This document shows positions 1 through 9,481 of a DNA stretch of 64,000 nucleotides, piece by piece (positions within the stretch are counted from its first letter, which is position 1; each line of letters starts with the position of its first letter). A program made the position numbers and the translations under genes. Below the pieces are notes generated by a model. That model had not been told where the DNA came from. It searched no databases and was given only the letters and a program-made list of their open reading frames with translations. Location: assembly GCA_964019335.1 (NCBI GenBank), contig OZ025718.1, positions 124,001-188,000 on the forward strand. Direction: 5' to 3'. The stretch is from Diplonema japonicum (taxonomy: Eukaryota > Euglenozoa > Diplonemea > Diplonemida > Diplonemidae).

Positions 1-557
1 CACGCAGTCGCACACCGTGTGGATGGCGCATGTTCGTGCCCCGTACACAGATTTCCCTCCTTTCTTTTGTTTGATCACTTTGCTCACCACCGCGTACTGT
101 GTCATTTTTCTAGCGTCACCCCTCTTTCGCTTCACCCTCCCGGACTTGCCCACCTGCCTTGCCTTGTCCTTCGTTTTCACTTTGTTCGATTTCGCCGGTG
201 CTTTGGCTTTTCCCCTTTTGCCCATTTTTTTTTTTTTTTTGTGTGTGAAAAAAAACCAAAACTGGACTCTTTTTTTTTCCTCTTTTTTTTTTTTTTTTTT
301 GCACGAAAGCAGAAGGGTGATGACTTGGGGTCAGAGACAGACAGGGTAAACATGGAACAACCCACTCCAACCAATCAGGCAAAGAAAGGAACAACGCTCC
401 AGTCTAGACACGCAACCAAGGTGGCCGAAGAAAAAAAAAAGAAAGCAGCTAGAAAGCTGGGCTTCGGTACGGAACTATAGAGATGGGTGAATAAGCTGCG
501 AACAAAAGGCATGGCTAGAGGCGACGAAGAAGCCGGGGGGTCAAAGCAAAAAAAAAA

Positions 558-596
<39 letters not shown>

Positions 597-634
597 CGTC
601 ATTAGAAAAGGTTAGGTAGTTCCACGACGATATT
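1..634. other. Low-complexity spacer without a supported gene
   Basis: The stretch is dominated by homopolymer T and A runs (for example around 226-240 and 279-300) and a tetranucleotide microsatellite at about 549-597. Open frames across it on both strands are made of Phe or Lys runs and have no recognisable domain. It probably belongs to the 3' UTR or intergenic space after the ankyrin gene at 635. Confidence 0.7.
549..597. repeat. (AAAT)n microsatellite
   Basis: About a dozen uninterrupted copies of the unit aaat/aata run directly after a short A tract and end at taacgtc. It lies just beyond the stop codon side of the ankyrin gene. Confidence 0.95.
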
Positions 635-1621
635 TTATTTAACGCGTTTCTCAAAGGCCTCAAGCACGCACCCCTCAGTGTGCCGCGACTCCAATGCTAT
701 GTCGTACGCCGTCTTCCCATTCTTGTTTTTCTGTGTAACAGAGGCTCCACTGTCAAGAAGCAACAAAACAACCTCAGGAAAGGTCATGTAGCAAGCCTCA
801 TGCAGCGCTGTATCACCATGCAGGTCCATTGTATCTATGCAGACCCCCTTCCCGAGAAGGACCCTAATATTATCCACACTTCCATTCATCGCAGCATGAT
901 GAAGGGTTGAGGCACCGATGGGGGGCCCCCGTGGGTCTACCGTGGGATGCCCGACAATATAAGCTGAGAGCAAGCGGCTGTCACAAAGACCAGCGAGATA
1001 TAATATAGCAGGTTGGTTGTTTAAAATGTCTTGCCTCGGATGGCCTCGTCGCAGGAGCTCAGCAACATTCTCCACTTTAGCTCTGAACGGGTAGTGGTTC
1101 AGGTAATCTTCGCTGATGGGGTACCCCTGGTCTAGGATGTATGAGAAGACAGAAGGGTGAGCGTTCTTCATGTAATCCCATGTTGATGGTTTCCATGAAA
1201 GCGATGGGTTCTTCTCTTGAAGAATCTTAGCACTGGTTAGTGTCAAGCTGTTGAAGGTATTTGCGTACAGTGCTATATCTACATGCTCGGTGGGCATGGC
1301 TTGTGTAAGGAGGTGGATTACTTCTTCGTTGTTCGTTGTAAGGGCGTGGGCCATGGATTTTCTTCCTGGTGTTATGGACATTGTGTCCAGCTTGTCCTTT
1401 GCTCTGCACTCTTCTTTGAGGGTAATGGTGACTTCTGAGGTGATCCCTGTCTGTCCGATGGGGCCGGAAAGCTTTGCTCCTTCGTGTTCCAGATCAATGC
1501 GACCCGCCATGACCTCACGATTGCTCTCCACCTCGAGCCGCTTTTTTACGTCCGTCACGTCCTCGTTGTACTCCACCTGTAGAACGTACTGTGAGCAGGC
1601 AGTTCGGAAGCATATGTCCAT
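635..1621 (-). CDS. Ubiquitin-like / ankyrin-repeat protein, 328 aa
   Basis: Residues about 1-70 (starting MDICFRTACSQYVLQVEY) have the pattern of a ubiquitin-like beta-grasp: a strand, a helix with VKKRLEVE, a DLEHEGAKL turn and a final VTITL strand. The middle is alpha-helical. Residues about 230-310 carry two to three ankyrin repeats, with the signatures GASTLHHAAMNG and GDTALHEACY. Ankyrin repeats bind partner proteins; a ubiquitin-like N-terminus suggests a link to ubiquitin or proteasome handling, but no enzyme domain is seen. A longer in-frame reading upstream is only low-complexity translation, so I start at the ATG at 1619-1621. A pyrimidine-rich stretch ending in AG lies 24 nt upstream. 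The gene is intronless as read. Domain assignment is by motif only; the partner is unknown. Confidence 0.8.
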   Translation of the reverse strand: MDICFRTACSQYVLQVEYNEDVTDVKKRLEVESNREVMAGRIDLEHEGAKLSGPIGQTGITSEVTITLKEECRAKDKLDTMSITPGRKSMAHALTTNNEEVIHLLTQAMPTEHVDIALYANTFNSLTLTSAKILQEKNPSLSWKPSTWDYMKNAHPSVFSYILDQGYPISEDYLNHYPFRAKVENVAELLRRGHPRQDILNNQPAILYLAGLCDSRLLSAYIVGHPTVDPRGPPIGASTLHHAAMNGSVDNIRVLLGKGVCIDTMDLHGDTALHEACYMTFPEVVLLLLDSGASVTQKNKNGKTAYDIALESRHTEGCVLEAFEKRVK

Positions 1622-2639
1622 TTTTTTCTTTTCTTTTTTTTTTTCTTGAAGGGTAATAGTGCGGAAAGAGGAGGACGAAAATGAATAAAAAAATGGCAAG
1701 AAGAGAGAAAAAAAAAGCAGGGGAGAGTAAATTGGGGGGGGGGGGGGGGTAGCCACACTAGGAAAAAAAAAAAAAAAAAAAAAAAACAAAACAAAGAAAG
1801 TCACATCGAAATCAAAAGGAGGAGATATGCGAGAGAGAGAGAGAGCGGGGGGGAGGAGCCCTTCCTCACATTCATTCTCCTGCTTTTCTTCAGCTTTGGG
1901 GAGTGGGGGGGTTTTTTTTTTTCCTTTAGATATGGTGGTGATATCTCCATTTCTTTCATAAAAACGGGTGCCACTTGGCAAAATCTGGGAGAGCAAAAAA
2001 GAAAAAAAATAATAATAATAATAAGAATTTTGTTTTACTGTTCATTGTGATACCTCACTTTGTTGGACTTTCAAATAACAAAAAAAAGCGGGGGAAAAGA
2101 AAGAAAATTCGATGTCGAAAAACCTTCTTCCTCCCCACCCCCCCTTTCGAAGATCCGCCAAAAAAAAGAGAGGGGGGAAAAAAGGAAACAAAATTCAAAG
2201 TACAGCTAAAAAAAGGGGGCATCTTAATGAATTGAAACTCTCGCACATAGTTTAAAAAGAAATAATAAAAAATAATAAAAAAAAAAGCTTTCTTCAAGGT
2301 TATTGTTTTTGTCTCTCTTTCTTCTTTTCATTCTTAAGTGTTTTATTTTTTATTTCTTTTATTTTTTAACTTACCTTCTCCCTTTTTTTTCCCCTTCTCC
2401 CTTTATCTGTGTCAAATCGATAAGGAACTTATTTCTTTTTTCCTCCCCTCCCCTTCGATAATTTCTTCTTTTTTTTTCTTTTCCCTGTTTTCACTCTCTT
2501 CCCCCCTCTCCTTGGGACACCTGTCCTAAAAGAGAAAAAAAAGGGGGGGGGAAATAACATTTTCTTTCTTAAAAAAACTTGGAATAGGAAGGGAAAAAAA
2601 AAAAAAAAAAACCAGAAAAAAAAAAAGAAAAAAAAAACC
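1622..2639. other. Low-complexity intergenic spacer
   Basis: Apart from the splice acceptor next to the ankyrin gene, the interval is long A, T, G and C runs and pyrimidine-rich tracts. No open frame has coding character. It separates the CDK gene (upstream on the minus strand) from the ankyrin gene. Confidence 0.7.
1645..1646 (-). promoter_or_regulatory. Putative splice-acceptor AG upstream of the ankyrin gene
   Basis: On the minus strand a pyrimidine-rich run (cctcctctttccgcactattacccttcaag) ends in AG about 24 nt before the ATG. No coding exon is visible upstream. This is what a trans-splicing acceptor or a 5'-UTR intron end would look like; the two cannot be separated here. Confidence 0.5.
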
Positions 2640-3732
2640 CTATGACTCATGATTGCCAAAGAACGGCGAGGCAAGAGCATCCACAGCGGTGATTCTCTGG
2701 CTGGGCTCGTACCTTTTTTTTTTTTAAAAAAAAAACTTTTTTTTTCATTATACAACACCTTAAGAATCTCTTGATAAGATCAACACCATCCTTCCCAAGG
2801 GTCTTGAAGGGCACTGTCTCAAAGTACTCCACGTGTGCACCAGGCTGTAATTTTTTTTTTTTTTTTTTTAAACTTTTAGATAAACACCTTATAAGTTGGG
2901 AAGTTATTGTCAGCCAGCATTCTCGAATTAGGGTAAGAGTTCATTGAAGGCCAGACGTTGGTGTCCGGAGTCCCAAGGAACTTGAAGATTTTAGAAAGCT
3001 GGTCTGCGTCGGTCCTACCTGTGACAAGCGCCTTACCTGTCACCATTTCGCAGAAGATACACCCCAGAGCCCAAAGGTCAACTCCCGGCCCGTAGTTATT
3101 GCTCCCTAAGAGGACGTCTGGGGCGCGGTACCAGAGAGTGACAACCTCGCTGGTCAGCTTGTTGACAGGAATACCGCAGGATTTACCAAGACCGAAGTCA
3201 GCAAGCTTCAGTTCCCCCGTACTTTGTCTGATGAGCAGGTTTTGAGGTTTGAGGTCCCTGTGGAGGACGTTTCTATGGTGGCAGTAGTGGATGGACATCA
3301 GCAGCTGGCTCATGAAATTCTTGACTTGGTCCAGTGTCACATGGCCTTTGTTGCTGTCAAGGTAGTTCTTCAGATCCATATCGAGATACTCGAAAACGAG
3401 TGTTAATTTCTTCTCATTGAGATCCACAGTGTGCAGCTTCACGATATTTGGGTGTTTCAGCTCCTTGAGCAGCGAGACTTCCCTGATGGCTGTGCATGTG
3501 ACGCCTTCCTCTTCGTTGTCCAGCCTGATGCACTTCAGCGCCACAAGGTCACCTGTTTGCTTATCCTTCGCCTTGTACACAGTCCCGTAAGTGCCTTCAC
3601 CGATTTTGTCGAGTTTTTGATATCTGCGGTGTAGGATGGTGGGGGTGGGGAAGAAAAAAAAAATTCCCCCCCTTTTTTTTTTTTTTTTTACCTGCTTATA
3701 CCAACCCCTCCAGATGTAGCTGGGTGCGTCAT
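2640..3732 (-). CDS. Cyclin-dependent kinase (CMGC Ser/Thr kinase), four exons, 311 aa
   Basis: Exons on the minus strand: 3732-3692, 3623-2888, 2844-2759 and 2712-2640. The introns are 68, 43 and 46 nt, all GT-AG, and the spliced frame is open from MTHPATSGGVGIS to FFGNHES. The protein has the glycine loop GEGTYGTVY (about residues 22-30), the ATP-binding VALK, a PSTAIRE-type cyclin-binding helix written VTCTAIRE (55-62), the catalytic loop HRDLKPQN, DFG, and the T-loop VVTLWYRAPDVLLG. The length is typical of CDK1/2-like kinases, which phosphorylate cell-cycle substrates when bound to a cyclin; a cyclin-box gene lies at 14094. The exon 2 frame alone reads into a spurious Lys/Phe-rich N-terminus from intron 1. 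Exon 4 supplies the end of the last kinase helix (YEPSQRITAVDALA). CDK family is certain; the exact orthology is not. Confidence 0.93.
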
Positions 3733-4112
3733 TTTTTTTTTTTTTTTTGCTTTTTGCTTTTTTTTTTTTTTTTTTTGGGAGGGCCCGGAGAAGAAAAGGT
3801 TTAACAGGGAGGAAGAAAAGAAAAAAATGAAAAAAAAAAACGATACGAGAAAAAGAAGAATTCTTTTCTTTTTTTTTTCTTCTCACCCCTCGCCAGACTC
3901 CCCCCCTTTGAGGTAAACGGAAAAAGAAAAAAAAAGAGAGTTAGTGGTTTGTTGTATTGTGCAAAAGTCGGTTTTTTCTTTTTTTTTTTTAATCCGCAGA
4001 AGGTTAAAAAAAAAAAAAGCCGAACAAAAAAGCTGCTTTGACTCATTCTTAGCGATAACAATTCATTTTCAACAACTATTGTTTTTTTTTTGTTTCTTTT
4101 TTCTTTGTTTCA

Positions 4113-4154
<42 letters not shown>
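3733..4154. other. Homopolymer-rich spacer ending in a long poly(A) tract
   Basis: The spacer holds alternating T and A runs with no coding potential. A run of about 38 A at about 4117-4154 abuts the 3' end of the retroelement fragment that follows. In the element's own (minus) orientation this is a poly(T) tail. Confidence 0.75.
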
Positions 4155-4157
<3 letters not shown>

Positions 4158-6447
4158 GATCTATTTTTGCGGTGCGCTGGTTGGTGCCCACCGTGGACGG
4201 GGGATCCTACACGTGCCTGTCACCATTCTGCGGTTGCATCCTGGTGCCGGCCGTCGGGGTTTGCCTGTCCGTCATGGACGGCATCTGCGCTAAGAACATC
4301 GGTCGCAGTCCCTCCAAATAGGGGGCTGTTTGGGTTGACGAGAACAAGGGTCTCTTGTCGTAGCCATGCATCGCTGGTGCGCCCAGGTTTCTCAGGGAGT
4401 GTACTCTGGTCATCCTTCTTGCCGGGAAGCCGCTTTTGTTGCCCTTTGCCGCACATGCTTGCACTCTATTGAGGATGTACCGCAGACGTGCGGCTTTTCT
4501 CTCCAACAGACTGCTCTCCCCATGTTCCCCGTATAAGGATATACCGGTCGTCATCTCAAAATCAATTGCCAGCTCCATCGTGGTGATTGACGTCTTCTTC
4601 GATCCTAGGTACCACCTCAGACCTTGCAGCCAGGGTAGCACATGTTTCAACTGCTTTTTCAGTATCTCACCCGTTGCTCCGTGCGCAACAAGCATCTCCT
4701 CCGTCGGTACCGGGCATCTTGTTCCGGTCGTCGTCTCTTTCCAAGGATATGGTCTTATAACATGCACCGTCCTCTCCGCTGCTCTACTGTCACGCAACGC
4801 CACCACTCGCACCAGGTAGCTCTGCACCAGTCGCGCTTGTTTCTGCACTTCCGCTCCCGTTCCTCTCACCACTACACCGTGTAGCGCCGTTGCTTTCGGC
4901 AGCCCTTCTCTTTTGACCTCCGCGTACACACTTTCCTGCTGCGCTTGTCTCGCAGGGGCACACTCCCACAGCGCGTGCTCTGTGATCTGCTCCGTCGTCT
5001 CCGCCTGGTGGTCGCAGACATCACATGTGAGCTTGTCTGCCACATCAAGCTTCTTGCTCCATACTTTTGGGTGTACCGTGAAGATCGCTCCACAGATGAC
5101 CCTCCTCGTTCTGAAAGCACTTAGCGGGTGTCTGGCCAGTGTTTTTCTCCACATGCTGTTCGTAAGAGGATGTGCCCCCTTCTCTGCGTCCTCAAACGTT
5201 GGTCGACAGCTTACGAGTTGTTTCATGATAGCAGGTCTCAGCACCTCCCTCACCTGGTGCTTCCTCTCGTGCGCCGACTTCTCGTACAGGCCCTCCATGA
5301 ACTGCCACTTCTTCTCTACTAGCGGTAGCCACCTGCGTACGGCCGTTCCCACTGGCCCCACTGCTGGTAGCTCCGTATCTTCATATATCTGAGCTATCTT
5401 CTTGATTCGGCTCCATAGCTCCTCCGACCCTCTCCCCTCTCTCACGATGCAGTTGATCGCGGTGTAGCAAACTTTTGCTTCAGGTAGGGCTGTGTGGCCA
5501 GGTAGCGCTACGCTGAGTAGGGCAATCGGGTTCCTCATCGTAAAGTGCGGGCCCCACAAGGCCTTCGCCGCCGTCCTAAGTCTTTTCAGCAGGTCTTCAG
5601 ACGGCTCAGCGTACGTCGCTCCGTATAGGCATGCTGGCAGCACCGTGCCGAGTAACATTTCCGTCTTGTTATGAAACGTGAGTGGTAGCGCGCCGAGTCG
5701 CGCAAGTTCGTCTTCCGCCGATTTTGTCTTCGTGAGTCGGTGTTTCCCGTCTGTGCATAGCATTACACCCAACGACTTCACCTCTTGTTTGACCTTGAAG
5801 GACATGTCAGAGCATTCTAACTTCTCCTCTAGTTCATCCGTTTTTGTGGTGAACGCATGTGATTTGTCCACATTTAGTAGCATGCCCGTTGCGTTACAGA
5901 ACTCCACCGTTTTTTCTGCTGCAGCTTTGAGGGCCTTCCTGAGAATTGCGAGCAAGTAGGCATCATCGGCGTATGATAAGGACCATGCCCCCGGCACTTC
6001 AACTGTCACACACCTCACCATCACCGACACCATCGCGTTCACCATGATGACGGATATCGGGCAGCCTTGTAGAATCCCGTTCGTCACACGGAACTCGCGC
6101 CCTACACCGATTGGGAACCGGAAACGTCGTTTCATGCGCGCGTACATCCCTCGTAGCGGCCTCAAGATTCGGCCGTGCATTCCTAGGTCTTCCATCAACC
6201 CAAACGCCACCTCCTGCGGGATGCGATCAAAGCACTTGACAAAGTCTAGCGCTAAACCATTCAGCGGTATTTGATGTAGCAGCGCCTCCTCCAGTTGCGT
6301 GCTGAGCTCCATTAGCAAGCTGTCAGTTCCTCTTTTCGGCCTGAAGCCATGCTGCGTTGGGTGTATCCATCCTTCCTGCCACGGAATGATGTTCTGTAGC
6401 CTGGCACATGCCCACAGCCTGTAGACCGCGCTTGTCACTGTTATCGG
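4155..6447 (-). mobile_element. 5'-truncated non-LTR (LINE-like) retrotransposon with reverse transcriptase
   Basis: A 743-aa open frame (6438-4207, GTG first codon, no real start) is the 3' part of a retrotransposon ORF. It shows RT motifs in order: HGFRPKRGT (about 30), the catalytic Asp in LDFVKCFD (64-71), NGILQGCPISV (120-130), the YADD box (156-159) and the thumb-side LGVMLCTDG. A Cys/His knuckle of the form CDVCDH..E..TEHALWEC follows near residue 480, as in many non-LTR elements. The C-terminal tail contains YDKRPLFSSTQTAPYL, a motif repeated at three other loci in this window. The frame opens upstream with QPITV, the usual start of RT motif 1, then breaks into a pyrimidine tract at about 6448, so the endonuclease and 5' end are missing. 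No internal stop is present, suggesting a fairly recent insertion. Clade assignment is not possible by eye. Confidence 0.85.
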
Positions 6448-6676
6448 TTGAAAAAAAAGAAAGAAAGAAAAACCATGGCGTTGAAGTCACAAGACGCCTT
6501 TTCCACCCTTTTTTTTTTTGTTTTATTTTTATCGTTTTCTTCCGGCGTCAAAAGAAAAAAAAGAAAAAAGAAAAAAAATACCAGGTCGGGCGTGTCTGTT
6601 CAGAAAATTGCTGTTTCGAAAAAAAACTCGATAAAATTTCAGTGTGCATGGGGGTGCTCACTGTTCAGGTAGAAAT

Positions 6677-7860
6677 TCACACTAATCGGTCACCGTTCTG
6701 CGGTTGCTGTCTGGTGCCTGCGGTGGCTGTTTGTCGCGATGAGATGGACGGCATCTGGGCGAGAAACATTGCTTGGAGTCGTGCTAGGTAGGGGGGGGTT
6801 TGGCTCGAGGAGAAGAGTGGTCTCCTGTTGTAGCCGTGTGCCGTAGTGGGCATTGCCGGGTCGCCGTGCCTTGCGTACAGGCGCCTGTACGTCTTGCCAC
6901 GTCCCTCGTTTGTCACCAGGAGGACCTCCGCCATCTTACCGCAGAAGTAGGGTAATCGTCTCCAGGAAACCACCGTCGCCGCTGCCGTCCCCTTCAGCCA
7001 CTCTGCCGCCTGTCGCTCATCACCCTGCGGCACCAGGTCACCGCTCGCTCTTGCACCGTCTCCGGGCCCTGCCACTCCTGCACGTGGACCTGCCACTCAT
7101 CTCCATCGAGACATCCCTCGACGGGCTTGCGTACTTCTTTCTTCTCGGGCTTCGAACCACCCTTGGCCACGCTGCGTAGAGGAATGGGGTATCTCGGCCT
7201 CGGCTCATACTCATCTGCGTCCGGCTTCCTCGCTCCTTCCTCCCTGCTGAGACACACGTAGTGGTCTCTCACATACCCTAGCCACAGCTCCTGTGTGGTC
7301 ACCATCCCACCCACCGGCCTGGAGGTGGTGCACACCAGGCGGTCGTCCCGGACCGCGTACACACACGCGGCCCATGGCTCGCGCCAGGGCATTCACCGCC
7401 ATCCGATCTCCCCACGTCCCCGGAAGAGCCACCAGCCGCTGGTACTCCTTCCACGCCCCCTCCGGGTCCTCTCCAATCATGAAGGACGAGAAGTCCTTCG
7501 TCGCCAGGTCTGCCGCCACTGCCTCCCTTAGGGCAGCGGCCCCGTCTCGCGCTCCGTGCACCGCGTATGAGGCTGCCTCATACAAGCAGTCTCCCGGCCT
7601 CCTCCCCACGTAGCCCATCCCCAGCCTGCCGGCTAGGTCGCCCACCGCTTCTCCTTGCCTGGTGGATTCGCCAGACCCCCCTTTGAAGGAGCCTGCCCAG
7701 GAACCGCCCTCGTGGAGGCTCCACCTCGGCCTTTTGGTGGCATTTTGTCTTCGCGACTTTTGATGTTAAAAACCCGAAACCCAGTGTTCCCAAAAAAAAA
7801 AAAAGAGAGAATTTGAGTCTTTTCTTGTTGGTTGGTTGGGTTGCGGCCAAAATAAAATAA
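6677..7860 (-). mobile_element. Frameshifted LINE-like remnant with an OTU-protease-like domain
   Basis: Three overlapping frames on the minus strand read as one decayed protein. Frame 7645-7375 holds RRPGDCLYEAASYAV, matching the Asp..Cys motif of OTU cysteine proteases, followed by a helical stretch and GTWGDRMAVNALARAM. After a frame change near 7375, frame 7372-7100 continues with the catalytic-His-like strand YVRDHYVCL. A second change near 7030 leads to a C-terminal tail with YNRRPLFSSSQTPPYL and AQMPS, clearly homologous to the tail of the reverse transcriptase fragment at 4207 (ending PQNGDRLV versus PQNGDRHV). A likely original start, MPPKGRGGAST, is also out of frame. The element is therefore a related retroelement carrying OTU instead of, or in addition to, RT, now a pseudogene. 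Confidence 0.7.
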
Positions 7861-7863
7861 AAA

Positions 7864-7901
7864 TATATGAGTTAAAGAAGGCCGGTGTTAGCGGCGCCCT
7901 T
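7864..7901 (+). repeat. Short dispersed repeat R2, copy 1
   Basis: The sequence tatgagttaaagaaggcc and the following ggtgttagcggcgccct recur almost exactly at 8224-8261. It sits next to A-rich DNA beyond the OTU-bearing remnant. Confidence 0.75.
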
Positions 7902-8082
7902 TTTGGTTAAAAATGAAAAAATAAATCTCAGGAGACGAAAGGGTCAACAACGCGTGTGAGATAAGGTACTCTGTCATCACTACCCCTCACTTGTTTCACC
8001 CCTTGCCTTCCTCTGCTCACCCGATTCGTGTAAGGGGAGGTGCCGTCGCAGACCTAGGCCCGAGGTCTTGCAAAAAAGAAAA

Positions 8083-8219
8083 GAGGAACTGGCCGTTGTT
8101 TGTACGTGCCGGGTAAAACCTGGAGAAGTTTGTCAACCCGAAACACGTTGCCAACGTTCCCCTTTTGTTTAGACAAGTCAAAGACTCGTTCTTGCAAAAA
8201 AAAAAAAAAAAAAAAAAAA
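8083..8219 (+). repeat. SINE-like dispersed repeat R1, copy 1, with poly(A) end
   Basis: About 115 bp starting gaggaactggccgttgttt, containing cgggtaaaacctggagaag and ending caaagactcgttcttgc, followed by about 24 A. Near-identical sequence occurs at 34094-34216 and a diverged copy at 12872-13002, each ending in A. A unique body plus a terminal poly(A) run in several copies is the layout of a short retroposon. No clear RNA polymerase III boxes were seen. Confidence 0.75.
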
Positions 8220-8223
8220 TTAT

Positions 8224-8261
8224 ATATATGAGTTAAAGGAGGCCGGTGTTGGCGGCGCCCT
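8224..8261 (+). repeat. Short dispersed repeat R2, copy 2
   Basis: A close match to 7864-7901 (tatgagttaaaggaggcc then ggtgttggcggcgccct). It begins immediately after the poly(A) end of R1 copy 1, so R2-spacer-R1-R2 may be a composite unit. Confidence 0.75.
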
Positions 8262-9383
8262 GCACAAGAACTGTCTACTTGATTACAGGGGGCGCGCCGC
8301 GGCCGAGTTGTAGCTTCTTCTGCGTTCCGCGTCGTGTCCTTAATGCGTGCGGTGTACAGCTCAACCCCAGCCGGGGCGTCCCGGGTAACCAAGATTCTGC
8401 GCTCGTGCAGTTTGCTGCCTGTTCGTCACCCTGAGCATCTGCGTTACGTTCTTCCACTCGGGTGCTACCGGTGATGACCGACGAGGAGGTCAACAGCGAA
8501 CAACACATCTGATGTTTTTCTTATATTTTCATGTTATCCCCACCACCATTTTAAAAAAAAAAAAAAAAAAAAGAGAGAGAAATTGAAATTAAGAAAAGAG
8601 AGTTAACGTTGCCAAGATTCTTCTTTTTTTTTTAAATTTCTCTTTTCCTTTTTTTTGTTCTTTTTTCGTGTTCATTATTCTTTTTTTTTTTTTCTTTTCC
8701 CCCTTTCTTTTTTTTCTTCTTCTTCTTTTTTTCTTTTTTTTTTCTTCCCCCTCTTGTGCCCCCTCACCCAATTCTTTTTCAGCAGGAAACCGGGGTTTGA
8801 GAAAAGGGGGGAAGGTATAAATAAGGTAAAAGGTATAAATTCGTACGAATATCTATAATAAAAAAAGAATAAAAAAAAAAAAGAGAAGGGGTAAAAGGAT
8901 GAAGTGAAATAAACAAATAAATAAATTGAAACCAGAAAGGTGATGGGCCCGCAGGGGCCGAGAAGAGATGTGTGAGGGAGGGAGGGAGGAGGGAGGAAGG
9001 GATCGTTTCCTTTCCTTCGCTTTTTTATTCTGCGACTGTCACCGATGGGTGTAAGAAAAGAAGAAAGAAAAAAAAAAAAAAAAGACTGTGCATCGGGATT
9101 AGCTTCCTATCTATTCCTTTCCCCGTTTTTTCCTACTAGATTGCCTTAGCTTCTCCCGGTGGGTACGCGGCTGTGTGTGTATTGTTAGCTGCTTGAGAAT
9201 AAATAAAAAAATAATAAGGAATAAAAATACTCGTTAAAAAAAAAAAGAAAAAAAAAAGCACCACCCCCCCCCCCCTTCACCCCTATATAAATTTCTCATC
9301 TCAAAAAAAAAGAGGTGCGAGAGGAGGGGAGGATATCATCATCATCATCATCTTTCTTTTAGAAGTTCTCTAAAAAAACTTTT

Positions 9384-9437
<54 letters not shown>

Positions 9438-9481
9438 ATGGGGCCAGAGGTTTCTTTTTTTTTTTTTTTTTTTTTTCCCCC

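Larger units (their letters stand above)
7902..9481. other. Spacer with repeats, a GC-rich island and pyrimidine tracts
   Basis: Contains repeats R1 and R2 (listed separately), a GC-rich unique island at about 8262-8515, then T/C-rich and A-rich low-complexity DNA with a poly(A) run of over 40 near 9392-9435. The island has a 77-codon minus-strand open frame (8508-8275) but no recognisable domain, and I do not call it a gene. Confidence 0.6.

Noticed and set aside
1-480. 153-aa and 110-aa plus-strand frames at the window start
   Set aside because: They consist of Phe/Leu/Pro and Lys runs from homopolymers, with no domain and no acceptor context.
549-597. Tetranucleotide array considered as telomeric or CRISPR-like repeat
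   Set aside because: The unit is a plain AAAT microsatellite, internal to the window, without spacers or G-rich telomere pattern. No CRISPR array exists anywhere in the window.
2876-3886. 336-aa unspliced version of the CDK starting in a Lys/Phe-rich stretch
   Set aside because: The start and end lie in introns. GT-AG splicing gives the correct kinase N-terminus and the missing C-lobe helices.
7900-8520. Possible tRNA, 5S rRNA or spliced-leader RNA gene in the GC-rich island and R1 repeats
   Set aside because: No cloverleaf-compatible arms, box A/B pair, 5S consensus or euglenozoan leader-like sequence was seen; R1 has a poly(A) end, which points to a retroposon.
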